From JADGHX01 sp035760965 (GTDB taxonomy: Bacteria > Pseudomonadota > Gammaproteobacteria > Steroidobacterales > Steroidobacteraceae), in assembly GCA_035760965.1 (NCBI GenBank), contig DASTRY010000051.1:1-64000 (forward strand): a stretch of DNA of 64,000 nucleotides. Direction: 5' to 3'. The notes beneath the pieces were generated by a model. The model searched no databases and was not told the DNA's origin. It saw only the letters and a program-made list of their open reading frames with translations. Positions within the stretch are counted from its first letter, which is position 1. Every line of letters begins with the position of its first letter. The position numbers and the translations under genes were made by a program. Positions 18,495 through 27,283 of this stretch are shown one piece after another.

Positions 18495-19060
18495 TGGCTC
18501 GGCTTCTCATCCTCGTCGGCGTACTCATCCTCGTCGGCGGGATTTACTACTTCAGTGGCGGCACCGGTGTTTCGCAAGCTCCGAAAGCGGCCCAGGCACC
18601 CGCCGAAGAACCCGGCTACTCCGCCCGCCAGGCCGAGCTCATCGAGACCGGCGACGATGGCCGTCCGGTGTACACGCTGGTCGCGGATCGCATCCGCGAG
18701 CACCCGAACGACAACCGCACGCAGCTCGATCAGCCCCGCATGACCTTCGTCGCCTCCGACGGCAACACCTGGCACGTGCAGTCGCGCGCCGGCCAGATCC
18801 GCGACGACGGCGTCAACGTCATCCTCTACGGCGACGTGCTCGTGAGAGGCGAGTTGCCCGGCTCGGAGGCGCCGGCGGTCATCGAGACGAGCATCCTCAC
18901 GTTCGACACCAAACGAGAAATCGTGACCACGCACGCCCCGGTAACGCTCGACTGGAATGGGCGTAAATTGAGCGGCACGGGGTTGACCGCTAAGCTGCCC
19001 GAACATCAGGTTCGACTGGAATCTCGCATCCATGGCTCTTTCCCCGCTCCGGCCAAGTAG
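18494..19060 (+). CDS. lptC: LPS transport protein LptC
   Basis: Bitopic inner-membrane protein that receives LPS from LptB2FG and passes it to LptA. 188 residues: one N-terminal helix (LLILVGVLILVGGIYYF) then the beta-jellyroll domain (DGRPVYTLVADRIREHPNDN...LDQPRMTF). Sequence is divergent; position between kdsC and lptA supports the call. It starts on the last base of kdsC and overlaps lptA by 29 nt. Confidence 0.93.
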   Translation: MARLLILVGVLILVGGIYYFSGGTGVSQAPKAAQAPAEEPGYSARQAELIETGDDGRPVYTLVADRIREHPNDNRTQLDQPRMTFVASDGNTWHVQSRAGQIRDDGVNVILYGDVLVRGELPGSEAPAVIETSILTFDTKREIVTTHAPVTLDWNGRKLSGTGLTAKLPEHQVRLESRIHGSFPAPAK

Positions 19061-19745
19061 CCTGCGCGCGTGGCGCCTCGCTTTCGCGGCGCCCCTCGCG
19101 CTCGCGTTCGTCTCGCATGCCGGGGCGGCCGCCAATGCGCCCGCCGCAGCGCCCGGCAAGTGCAACGAGCCGATCAACGTCGATGCGAAGACCTTCGATG
19201 TCGACTACAAGGAAAACACGACGCAGCTGCGCAATGTCGTGATCTCCCAGTGCGACATCCGCGTCCAGGCCGAGCACGCGAGCGCGACCGGGCTGAACTT
19301 CGACAACGCGCGCTGGACGTTCGATGGCGCGGTGAAGGTGGACGTGGAGAACCGCGGCAACCTGCGCTCGGACCGCGCGGTCGTCGATTTCGAGAACAGC
19401 CAGATCTCGAAGGTCACGATCATCGGCTCGCCCGCAGAATTCGAGCAGCGCCAGAACGACACGAACATGGTGGCGCGCGGCCGCGCGGGCGAGATCGTCT
19501 ACGAGGTCGGCGCCGGCACCGTGCGTCTCGTGAACGATGCATGGTTGAAGTACGGCACGACCGAAACGGCGGCCCCGAGCCTCGTCTACAACATTCGCCA
19601 GGAGCAGGTGCAGGGCGTCTCGCAGCCCGGCCAGAGCGGCGGGCGCGTGCACATCCGCATCAGCCCGAAAAAGCCGACGGCGCCGCCGAAGAGCTCACCG
19701 AACGATGCCGGCGCCAAGCCGGCAACACCTCCCCAGTCTCCGTGA
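19032..19745 (+). CDS. lptA: LPS transport periplasmic protein LptA
   Basis: Builds the periplasmic bridge that carries LPS to the outer membrane. 237 residues: signal peptide ending near SHAGAAANA, OstA-type jellyroll repeats (EPINVDAKTFDVDYKENTTQLRN, then GLNFDNARWTFDGAVKVDVENRG) and an unusual Pro/Lys/Ser-rich tail after about residue 205 (SPKKPTAPPKSSPNDAGA) that is absent from E. coli LptA. It overlaps lptC by 29 nt in another frame and lptB follows by 13 nt. Confidence 0.93.
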   Translation: MALSPLRPSSLRAWRLAFAAPLALAFVSHAGAAANAPAAAPGKCNEPINVDAKTFDVDYKENTTQLRNVVISQCDIRVQAEHASATGLNFDNARWTFDGAVKVDVENRGNLRSDRAVVDFENSQISKVTIIGSPAEFEQRQNDTNMVARGRAGEIVYEVGAGTVRLVNDAWLKYGTTETAAPSLVYNIRQEQVQGVSQPGQSGGRVHIRISPKKPTAPPKSSPNDAGAKPATPPQSP

Positions 19746-19758
19746 TCGCACCGGCTGC

Positions 19759-20484
19759 ATGACTTCACTGACGGCCACGGGCCTCGAGAAGAGCTACAAG
19801 TCTCGTCAAGTCGTCCGCGGGCTCTCGCTGCGCGTGAACGAGGGCGAGGTCGTCGGGCTCCTCGGACCGAACGGCGCGGGCAAGACGACGGCCTTCTACA
19901 TGATCGTCGGCCTCATCCCCTGCGATGCCGGGCGGATCATGCTGGACGACATCGATCTCACGCACCTCGCCATGCACAAGCGCGCCCGCCTCGGCCTCGG
20001 GTACTTGCCGCAGGAGGCGTCCGTCTTCCGCAAGCTCTCGGTGGAAGACAACATCATGGCCATCCTCGAGACGCGCGGCGATCTCGACAGCGTGCAGCGC
20101 GAGCAGCGCCTCGGAGAGCTGATGGAGGAGCTGCGTATCGGGCACGTCCGCAAGACCCTCGGGATGTCTTTGTCCGGCGGCGAACGGCGGCGCGTGGAGA
20201 TCGCCCGCGCCCTCGCGGCCGAGCCGCGCTTCATGCTCCTCGACGAGCCCTTCGCGGGCGTCGATCCGCTGTCGGTCCTCGACATCCAGCGCATCATTCG
20301 CGAGCTCACGAGCCGCGGCATCGGCGTGCTGATCACTGACCATAACGTTCGCGAGACGCTGGGCGTCTGCAGCCGCGCTTACATCGTCAACCAGGGGCAG
20401 GTCATCGCCTCCGGGAGTGCGGAAGAAATCCTTGCCAATCCCCAAGTGCGTGAGGTGTACTTGGGCCAGTCGTTCCGCCTCTGA
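19759..20484 (+). CDS. lptB: LPS export ABC transporter ATPase LptB
   Basis: Cytoplasmic ATPase that powers LPS extraction with LptFG (not in the window). 241 residues from the ATG at 19759. Walker A GPNGAGKTT, Q-loop YLPQEASVFRKL (the LptFG-coupling region), signature LSGGERRRVEIARAL, Walker B FMLLDEPFAGVDP and H-switch TDHNVRE are all intact, as is the C-terminal YLGQSFRL. An in-frame start at 19705 overlapping lptA is possible but adds unconserved residues. Confidence 0.97.
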   Translation: MTSLTATGLEKSYKSRQVVRGLSLRVNEGEVVGLLGPNGAGKTTAFYMIVGLIPCDAGRIMLDDIDLTHLAMHKRARLGLGYLPQEASVFRKLSVEDNIMAILETRGDLDSVQREQRLGELMEELRIGHVRKTLGMSLSGGERRRVEIARALAAEPRFMLLDEPFAGVDPLSVLDIQRIIRELTSRGIGVLITDHNVRETLGVCSRAYIVNQGQVIASGSAEEILANPQVREVYLGQSFRL

Positions 20485-20513
20485 CGCCCCTTCGGGGTGC
20501 GGCGGAACACCCC
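20485..20513 (+). promoter_or_regulatory. Two mutually exclusive hairpins between lptB and rpoN
   Basis: CGCCCC (20485-20490) pairs with GGGGTG (20494-20499) across a 3-nt loop, while the same GGGGTG can instead pair with CACCCC (20508-20513) across an 8-nt loop. The second is followed by an A/T-rich run (GAATTTCAAATAG) but not a real U-tract. It starts at the lptB stop and precedes rpoN by about 50 nt. Confidence 0.4.
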
Positions 20514-20561
20514 GAATTTCAAATAGTTAAAGGATTTTAGGAGCCCGGCTCCCGCTTCCAC

Positions 20562-22007
20562 ATGCTCAAACCCTCTCTGCAGCTCAAGCTGGGTCAACAG
20601 CTGACCATGACCCCGCAGCTGCAGCAGGCGATTCGCCTCCTGCAGCTGCCCGCGTTGGAGCTACAGGCCCACATCCGGGAGCTGCTCGAAAGTAACGTCA
20701 TGCTGGAACCGGTCGAGGAGACCGACCAGACGGGCGCCTTCGAGGCGCCCGAGATGCCGCAGACCGCCGCACCGCCCGAACCGCAGGATCGGGCCGCCCC
20801 CGAGAGCACCGTCGAGGTCGTGGACGACGGCTGGGGCGAGCAGAGCGTCGGCGCCTCCGAGACACCCTGGAACAGCGACGACGACGATCGCCAGCAGGAG
20901 TTCGCGGACGACTCCGGCCAGTCCCTGCAGGAATACCTCGTCTGGCAGCTCGAGATGGCCAAGCTCGAGCCGCGCGACCTCGCGATCGCGCGCGCCATCG
21001 CGGATGCCATCAGCGAGGACGGGTACCTCATCGAGACGCTGGATGAGATCGCCCGCACGCTGCAGCCCGAGATCCAGACGGACGCGGCCGAGGTCGAGCG
21101 CGTGCTCGGATTCGTCCAGGCGCTCGATCCGCCGGGCATCGGCGCGCGCACCGTCGGCGAGTGCATCGAGCTGCAGCTGCGCCAGCTCGATCCGGATACG
21201 CCGGGCCTCGCGCTCGCGATGCAGATTGCGCGCCATCACCTCGAGCTCGTGGCGGATCGGGAGCTCTCGCTGCTGCGGCGCGAGCTGCGCGCCACGGACG
21301 AAGAGCTTTCGGAGGCGCTCGCGCTGGTGCGCGCGTGCCACCCGCGGCCGGGAGCGACGGTCAGCTCCGCCGCCTCCGAGTACGTCGTCCCGGACGTCTT
21401 TGTGCGGCGCACCGAGCACGGCTGGGCGGTGGAGATCAACGCGGCCACGCTGCCGCGGGTGCGCCTGAATCAGGGCTACGCGAGCCTCATCGGCCGCAAT
21501 GCGAGCCACGCCAGCATGCGTGCCCAGCTTCAGGAGGCACGCTGGCTGCTGAAGTCGCTGGAGATCCGCAACGAGACCTTGATGAAAGTCGCGCGCTCCA
21601 TCGTCGAGCGACAGACGGCCTTCCTCGAGCACGGCGAGGAGTTCATGCGCCCGATGATCCTCAAGGACATCGCCGAGGCGGTCGGCATGCACGAATCGAC
21701 CATCTCGCGCGTCACCTCCGGCAAGTACATGCATACGCCGCGCGGGGTGTTCGAGCTGCGTTACTTTTTTTCGAGCCAGGTCGAGGGTGCCGACGGCTCC
21801 GGCACCTCCTCCACGGCCATTCGCGCCAAGATCAGAAAGCTCGTCAAGGAAGAGAACGGCGAAGCGCCTCTCTCGGACGGACGCATCGCAGAGATTCTGT
21901 CCAGCGAAGGTATTCCGGTTGCACGGCGGACCGTCGCGAAATATCGCGAGGCGATGGGCATTGCGCCCTCGAATGAGCGCCGCCGGGCGGGATCGAAGCC
22001 TATGTAA
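20562..22007 (+). CDS. rpoN: RNA polymerase sigma-54 factor RpoN
   Basis: Sigma factor for -24/-12 promoters that needs AAA+ activators. 481 residues. Region I is the Gln/Leu-rich start LKPSLQLKLGQQLTMTPQLQQAIRLLQLP; region II is acidic (residues about 45-115, rich in E/D); region III includes the core-binding and HTH segments (IAEAVGMHESTISRVTSGKYM), and the RpoN box ARRTVAKYRE lies near the C-terminus. Follows lptB as in Pseudomonas and E. coli. Ribosome site TAGGAG lies further than usual (about 25 nt) from the ATG, so an unconserved upstream start cannot be excluded. Confidence 0.98.
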   Translation: MLKPSLQLKLGQQLTMTPQLQQAIRLLQLPALELQAHIRELLESNVMLEPVEETDQTGAFEAPEMPQTAAPPEPQDRAAPESTVEVVDDGWGEQSVGASETPWNSDDDDRQQEFADDSGQSLQEYLVWQLEMAKLEPRDLAIARAIADAISEDGYLIETLDEIARTLQPEIQTDAAEVERVLGFVQALDPPGIGARTVGECIELQLRQLDPDTPGLALAMQIARHHLELVADRELSLLRRELRATDEELSEALALVRACHPRPGATVSSAASEYVVPDVFVRRTEHGWAVEINAATLPRVRLNQGYASLIGRNASHASMRAQLQEARWLLKSLEIRNETLMKVARSIVERQTAFLEHGEEFMRPMILKDIAEAVGMHESTISRVTSGKYMHTPRGVFELRYFFSSQVEGADGSGTSSTAIRAKIRKLVKEENGEAPLSDGRIAEILSSEGIPVARRTVAKYREAMGIAPSNERRRAGSKPM

Positions 22008-22043
22008 ACGCTTCTCGAGTCAACCCGAAGAATGGAGACGGCT

Positions 22044-22370
22044 ATGCAGCTCAGCGTCACCGGCCATCACGTCGAAGTCACTCCTGCCATGCGGAGCTAT
22101 GTGGAGAAGAAACTGGAGCGCATCACCAGACATTTCGACCACGTCATCGACGTGCACTGTGTGCTGACGGTTGAGAAGCTCGAGCAGAAGGCCGCCGCCA
22201 CCATTCACGTCCGCGGCAACGCCATCCACGCGGACGCCATCGACGGCAACATGTACGCCGCCATCGACATGCTCACCGACAAGCTGGACCGCTGCGTGAA
22301 GAAACACAAAGAAGCCCGCGGCGATCACCACGCCTCCGAAGCGCAGAAGAGCTCGCGGGGGATTCTCTAA
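22044..22370 (+). CDS. hpf: Ribosome hibernation-promoting factor, short form
   Basis: Binds the 30S decoding region and promotes inactive 100S ribosomes in stationary phase. 108 residues from the ATG at 22044, which has GGAG 6 nt upstream; an in-frame ATG at 22032 has no ribosome site. Family motifs QLSVTGHHVEVTPAMRSYVEKKLERITRHFD and the AAATIHVRGNAIHADAIDGNMYAAIDML block are clear. There is no C-terminal dimerisation domain, so this is the short HPF. Follows rpoN by 36 nt. Confidence 0.96.
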   Translation: MQLSVTGHHVEVTPAMRSYVEKKLERITRHFDHVIDVHCVLTVEKLEQKAAATIHVRGNAIHADAIDGNMYAAIDMLTDKLDRCVKKHKEARGDHHASEAQKSSRGIL

Positions 22371-22384
22371 ATCCGTTCACCGGT

Positions 22385-22416
22385 CCCGGCGACAAGGCCT
22401 CGACCTTGCCGCCGGG
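22385..22416 (+). repeat. Inverted repeat after hpf
   Basis: Arms 22385-22397 and 22404-22416 pair in 12 of 13 positions (one A-C mismatch) around a 6-nt loop, 14 nt after the hpf stop. No U-run follows. It occupies the space where ptsN usually begins. Could be a processing or partial termination structure. Confidence 0.6.
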
Positions 22417-22601
22417 CCCGCACCTGGCGCCACCTGGACCCTAGCGACGCCCTGGCCACGGTCGTGAGCGCCCTTGCGGTGCACCGGAGCTGACTTAATC
22501 CGAGCCTGACCCGGGTTCCGGCGCCCGAGTCCGGTGTCGAAGCTCGCGATTTACAGCGGTTGCGGGGCGGCGCCTTGCACCTGCACAGCCGGCTCGTTAA
22601 C

Positions 22602-23513
22602 GTGCCTCGCGTGCGCATCCTGATCGTCAGCGGCCTGTCCGGGTCCGGCAAGAGCGTCGCGCTCCACATGCTCGAGGACCTCGGGTTCTATTGCATCGAC
22701 AACATCCCGGCGGCGCTCCTGAAGGCGTTCATCTCGCACACGGTGCGTACACCGGAGCCGGCCTACGAGCGCACCGCCATCGGCCTGGATGCGCGCAATA
22801 CCGCAGGCGAGATCGCCTCGGTGCCGCAGCTTCTCGAAGAGCTGAAGCGCGGAGGTATCCAGTGCGAGGTGCTGTTCCTCACCGCCAGCGAGGACGAGCT
22901 CCTGCGCCGCTTCGCGGAGACGCGTCGCAAGCATCCGATGAGCCGCGACAATCTCGATCTGCGCGCGGCAATGGCGAAAGAACGCGAGATCCTCGAGCCG
23001 ATCGTGTACGCAGCCGATCTCGTCATCGACACCTCGCGCATGGGCGTGCACGAGCTGCGGGACATCGTGCACCAGCGGCTCGAGCAGCGCTCGGTGCCGC
23101 GGTTGTCGATCACGTTCGAATCCTTCGGATTCAAGCACGGCATCCCGGGCGATGCGGACTTCGTGTTCGACGCCCGCTCGATCCCCAATCCCTACTGGGA
23201 GCCGTCGCTGCGCAAGCTCACGGGGAAGGATCCCGAGGTCATGCGCTTTCTCGAATCGCAGGAGCTGGCCGGGCGTCTGATCGAGGACATCGCGCGCTTC
23301 ATCGAGGCGCGCATTCCGGAGTACCAGGCGAGCAATCGCGGCTATCTGACTGTCGCCATCGGCTGCACGGGCGGCCAGCATCGCTCGGTGTACATCGTCG
23401 ATCGGCTGACCGAGCGCTTCGCAGCCCGCTTCGCGAACGTGAGCGCGCGCCACAGCGCGCTGCCCGCGATGCAGATCGTGCAATCGAAGCCCGCGGCCGT
23501 CGGCGCGAACTGA
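22602..23513 (+). CDS. rapZ: RNase adapter protein RapZ
   Basis: P-loop protein that in enterobacteria senses glucosamine 6-phosphate and directs GlmZ sRNA to RNase E. Walker A GLSGSGKSVALHMLEDLGFYC and the following CIDNIPAALL are characteristic, with DARNTAGE, ESFGFKHGIPGDADFVFDARSIPNPYW and the C-terminal AIGCTGGQHRSVYIVDRL. The start is uncertain: GTG at 22602 (303 residues) is given, GTG at 22611 or TTG at 22560 are alternatives; none has a clear ribosome site. In the usual gene order ptsN would precede it; here about 230 nt without a gene does. Confidence 0.95.
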   Translation: MPRVRILIVSGLSGSGKSVALHMLEDLGFYCIDNIPAALLKAFISHTVRTPEPAYERTAIGLDARNTAGEIASVPQLLEELKRGGIQCEVLFLTASEDELLRRFAETRRKHPMSRDNLDLRAAMAKEREILEPIVYAADLVIDTSRMGVHELRDIVHQRLEQRSVPRLSITFESFGFKHGIPGDADFVFDARSIPNPYWEPSLRKLTGKDPEVMRFLESQELAGRLIEDIARFIEARIPEYQASNRGYLTVAIGCTGGQHRSVYIVDRLTERFAARFANVSARHSALPAMQIVQSKPAAVGAN

Positions 23514-23623
23514 GCGCACGGCGCTCGCGCAGGGCGTATTCGGTCGCACACGCTATTCTCGGTCAGGGCACGCTCGGCTCAGCTGCAGCCCGCTCTTCTC
23601 CCTCACGAAACACTCGTCTCGAT

Positions 23624-26530
23624 CTAAGTCCGCGCGAGCTCGGCGAGCGCGCGATCTCCGGGTAGGGGTGACGCGAGCAGCAGCGGACGTGCACGCGCGA
23701 ACGCATCGCGGGCCTCAGACCGCTTGCCAAGCGCCCACAGCGCACGCCCCAACCACAAGGCTGCTTCTCCCGCCCAGCGATTCTCGGGTCCGACTCGCTG
23801 CCAGAACTCATCCGCCTGCTGCAGGTAGCGCGCGGCCGCCTCGGGGCGATTCTCCTCCAGCTCGAGTCTTCCGAGTCCGACGAGCACATCGGCATGCGAT
23901 GGCGACATCGTGCGAAACAGCGTCGTGTAGATGCCGAGCGCCTCCTCGAGCGCACGACGCGCCTGCGGCCGCTCATGCATCTCGAGCCGCGCGAGACCGA
24001 GCTCGGCGAAGATGCGGGCGCTCAAGCGCCGCCGGCGCGGCCCCTGAGTGACGCTTTGCAGTGCTTGCTCCTGCAATTGCGCCGCGGCCGCGAAGTTGCC
24101 GGCCAGACGCTGCGTGACGCCTTGAAAATGCAGCAGGGTCGATGGGCTCGTATAACCCGACACGCGGTAACGCTCGACCGTTTCCGCCAACAAGCGACTC
24201 GATTCGTCCAGCTTGCCGAGCATCGCGAGGGCGCGGGCGCGATGCATTTGCAGAACATGCGCGCTTTCGTGCGTGGGCCCCATCTTGGCGACCACGATCT
24301 CACGTGCGCGGGTGGAGAGCGGCAGCGCCTCCGCCGCGCGGCGCAGTGCGAGCAGCGCCGCTCCGTGATTGTCGAGCAGCGATGCGTAGCCCAGCGAATC
24401 CGGTGGGCTCTCGGGCCCGAGGATACGGATGGCTCGCTCGATCGCGGCAAGCGACTCCTCGTTGTAGCCACCGTTCGCCAGGTACTGGGTCATCTTGTGC
24501 GCGTACTGGCCGACGATGCGGCTGTTCTCGCCGAACACGGCAGCCGCGTCGCGCTCGCCGGCCCGCATCAGATCGAGCGCCGCCTCCACATCGTCCTCGT
24601 CGACGAGCGTGACGGCGTACTGCATGCGCGCTTCGTTGACGACCGGATGGAGGCTCGCCTTCGGAAAGATCTGCTGCGACATCTCGTACGCGCGGCGTGC
24701 GGCGTCCGACGCCGGCTCCCTGCGCCGTCGGTAGTTGTTCGAATACGAGAGCAGCACCCACGCTTTCACCGCTTCGGCGGTGCGCTGGCGCCCGAGAGCA
24801 GCCGCGACACGCAACGTCTCCTGCGCGCTCGTCTCCGCGAGCTCGTACGCGCCCGTGGAATTGTAGAGACCGGTACGAGCGAGCAGGGCCGCAAGAAGCT
24901 CGTTCGCATTGTCGTGCGGCGCACGCTGCAGCAGCGGTAGCAGCGCGTCCAGCTCACGCCGCGCGAGCTCGTGCTGCTGGCGTTCGATGTGGAGCTGCGC
25001 GAGCAATCGGCGCGTGCGCAGTTGCTGCGGATCGACCTCGCTCAGCGCACGCGCCTCGCGCTGCGCATCCGCGAGCGTGTCTTCCGCGGCGTCGAGGTCC
25101 TGCAGATTCAGCAGGCTCGAGGCAACCGTGTTCAGCAGAGCGACGCGCTGCTCGGGCCCGCCGCTCCGCAGCGCACCGATCCGCGCTTTCGCCTGCCGCA
25201 ACAGCTCCGCGGCGCCGAGCGGTCGGCCGGATTCTCCGAAAGGATCGGCTTCGACGAAGATCGATTCGATGAACGCACGCGCCTCTTCCGCGCGCTGCCG
25301 CTGCGAGATCGCGACGCGCGCTTCCCACACCGAAATGCCGGCACCGATGACGACCGCGAGCAGCACGGCCGTCGCGGAAGCCACCGCGAGTCGATTGCGC
25401 CTCGTGTACTTGCCTAGCCGATACCAAAAGCTGTCGGGCTGCGCGAGAACCGGGCGCGCAGACAGATGCCGCTCGACGTCGTCGGCGAACGCGTTGACCG
25501 TCGCATAGCGTGCCTCAGGCTGCTTCTTCAGCGCTTTGAGCACGATGGCATCGAGATCACCGCGCAACGCGCGCCGCAGCTCGGGCGTGCCGGCGCGATC
25601 GCTCGGGCGCAGCGGCTCGTCCTCGAGAATCGCCTCTTCCAGCGCTGCGGGGGAGCTACGCGTCGGCTCGTAGGGACGGCAGCCGACGAGCAACTCGTAC
25701 AGCATCACGCCCAGCGAATAGACATCCGAGGCCGTGCCAATGGGCTCGCCGCGGATCTGCTCGGGGGATGCGTACTCGGGCGTGAGCGCGCGCCCTCCGA
25801 TTTGTGTGAGGCGCGTCTCCTGCACGGAATCGGCATCGAGCAGCTTCGCGATGCCGAAGTCGAGCAAGTGCACCTGTCCGTCCGCCGAGACGAGCACGTT
25901 CGCGGGTTTCAGGTCGCGGTGCACGACGAGCTTGGCGTGCGCATACGCGACCGCATGCGCCACTTGCAAGAACAGTTGCAGCCGGGCGCGCGTATCGAGT
26001 CGATTGCGGCGCACGTATGCATCGATGTGCTCGCCCTCGATGTATTCGAGCGCGAGATAAGGCACGCCGTCGTTGGATACGCCCGCGTCGTAGAGCCGCG
26101 CGATTCCGTGATGCACGAGACCCGCGAGGATGTCGCGTTCGCGCGCGAGTCTTTCCGCGAGCGCGCTGCGTGGCCCGGCGGCGCGCAGGAACTTCAGCGC
26201 AACCGGCCGTCGCAGCGTGCCGTCGGCGCGCTCCGCGAGCCACACGGTGCCCATGCCGCCGGTGCCGATCTCGCGGCTGAGCCGGTACGGACCGATTGCA
26301 TCGCCGACGCTCTCATCGCGAGCGTCCGGCGCGGCCAGATAGAGCTTCGGAAGGGTGTTGAGAAAATCGCTCGTCTCGATGCGCGCCGCGTGCGCGAGCA
26401 GCGCACGCAAACGCGGCTTCAGCTCCGCACATTCCTCCGGCAGCGCTTCGAGCCACTGCTCGCGCGCAGACGACGGCAGCTCGAGAGCGGCCCCGAGCAA
26501 CTCGCTGAGGGTTGCGGACTGCGCATTCAC
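23624..26530 (-). CDS. Membrane Ser/Thr protein kinase with C-terminal TPR-like repeats
   Basis: Hanks-type kinase, 968 residues. Kinase domain at about 82-360: glycine loop IGTGGMGTVW, catalytic Lys113 (VALKFL), HRDLKPANVL with Asp206, DFG (Asp224-), and SPEQIRGEP for the P+1 region, so it should be active. One membrane helix follows at about 381-402, and the remaining roughly 560 residues are Ala/Leu/Arg-rich helical repeats of TPR type that would sit outside the cytoplasm and may sense a signal. An N-terminal 70-residue leader precedes the kinase. It overlaps the ECF sigma gene by 4 nt (ATGA), so the pair is translationally coupled and the sigma factor is the obvious substrate candidate. 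Confidence 0.93.
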   Translation of the reverse strand: MNAQSATLSELLGAALELPSSAREQWLEALPEECAELKPRLRALLAHAARIETSDFLNTLPKLYLAAPDARDESVGDAIGPYRLSREIGTGGMGTVWLAERADGTLRRPVALKFLRAAGPRSALAERLARERDILAGLVHHGIARLYDAGVSNDGVPYLALEYIEGEHIDAYVRRNRLDTRARLQLFLQVAHAVAYAHAKLVVHRDLKPANVLVSADGQVHLLDFGIAKLLDADSVQETRLTQIGGRALTPEYASPEQIRGEPIGTASDVYSLGVMLYELLVGCRPYEPTRSSPAALEEAILEDEPLRPSDRAGTPELRRALRGDLDAIVLKALKKQPEARYATVNAFADDVERHLSARPVLAQPDSFWYRLGKYTRRNRLAVASATAVLLAVVIGAGISVWEARVAISQRQRAEEARAFIESIFVEADPFGESGRPLGAAELLRQAKARIGALRSGGPEQRVALLNTVASSLLNLQDLDAAEDTLADAQREARALSEVDPQQLRTRRLLAQLHIERQQHELARRELDALLPLLQRAPHDNANELLAALLARTGLYNSTGAYELAETSAQETLRVAAALGRQRTAEAVKAWVLLSYSNNYRRRREPASDAARRAYEMSQQIFPKASLHPVVNEARMQYAVTLVDEDDVEAALDLMRAGERDAAAVFGENSRIVGQYAHKMTQYLANGGYNEESLAAIERAIRILGPESPPDSLGYASLLDNHGAALLALRRAAEALPLSTRAREIVVAKMGPTHESAHVLQMHRARALAMLGKLDESSRLLAETVERYRVSGYTSPSTLLHFQGVTQRLAGNFAAAAQLQEQALQSVTQGPRRRRLSARIFAELGLARLEMHERPQARRALEEALGIYTTLFRTMSPSHADVLVGLGRLELEENRPEAAARYLQQADEFWQRVGPENRWAGEAALWLGRALWALGKRSEARDAFARARPLLLASPLPGDRALAELART

Positions 26531-27090
26531 TGCTCGAGCGCTTCGGCCAGTAACACGCGAGCTTTCTCCCAGTCGCGACGCACCGTGCGTTCACCGACAC
26601 CCAGCGCTTCGGCGATTTCCGGCTCGCTCATCCCGCCGAAGTAGCGCATCTCGACGACCTCCATGGCGCGCGCATCCGTCGCCGCGAGCGCCTCGATTGC
26701 GTCGTGCACGCGGAGGATTTCAGCGGCACCTGCTGCGTCCTCGTCGCCGACGCTCGTCGTGAGCTCGACGCGCTGCTGCCCGCCGCCCCGCCGCTCGGCC
26801 GAGCGGCGCCGTGCATGATCGACGATGATCGAGTGCATGGCGCGCGCGGCGTACCGCATGAAGTGGGCGCGGTCCTGAGGCTGCAGGCGCCCCGCTCCGG
26901 CAAGGCGCATATACGACTCGTGGACCAACCCGACCGTATCCAGCACCGTGACCCGCGGCATCGCTCGGAGCCGCGCGCGCGCCAGCGCGCGCAGCTCGCT
27001 GTACGTTGCGGCGAACAGCTCATCGAGCGCCGCGCGCTCACCCGCACGCGCGCGCGCAAGGATGGCGCCGAGGTCTGCATCGCGGGTCAT
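26527..27090 (-). CDS. ECF RNA polymerase sigma factor (kinase-linked, ECF43-like)
   Basis: 187 residues: sigma-2 at about 10-95 and sigma-4 helix-turn-helix at about 125-185 (SEPEIAEALGVGERTVRRDWEKARV). In region 2.2, the usual acidic DAED-type motif is replaced by LDTVGLVHESYMRL with Thr52 where the acids should be. Loss of these acids with a neighbouring kinase gene is the hallmark of the ECF43 group, in which kinase phosphorylation of a threonine switches the factor on. No anti-sigma gene is nearby. There is no ribosome site before the ATG; the inverted repeat at 27092-27104 directly precedes it. Confidence 0.88.
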   Translation of the reverse strand: MTRDADLGAILARARAGERAALDELFAATYSELRALARARLRAMPRVTVLDTVGLVHESYMRLAGAGRLQPQDRAHFMRYAARAMHSIIVDHARRRSAERRGGGQQRVELTTSVGDEDAAGAAEILRVHDAIEALAATDARAMEVVEMRYFGGMSEPEIAEALGVGERTVRRDWEKARVLLAEALEQ

Positions 27091-27091
27091 C

Positions 27092-27104
27092 CATAAAGCT
27101 TATG
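27092..27104. repeat. Short inverted repeat at the ECF sigma start
   Basis: CATAA-AGC-TTATG lies immediately upstream of the sigma factor start codon. It could be an operator or a -10-like region of a nearly leaderless transcript. The rest of 27105-27283 shows no gene. Confidence 0.35.
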
Positions 27105-27283
27105 CCTCTACGGTGCGATTCGCAGCAGCGCCACCGGATTCGCGGAGCGCCGGCCGGATTGTCCCCGCAGCCGCCGCGCATAGCGCTCCGCACAGTACCC
27201 AAGGCAACCTGACGCGCGCATCGTCCTCTCCCGCGGTTGACTCGAGCGGAAGAACGCAATGCGCGGCCGGATCCGGCCACTCG

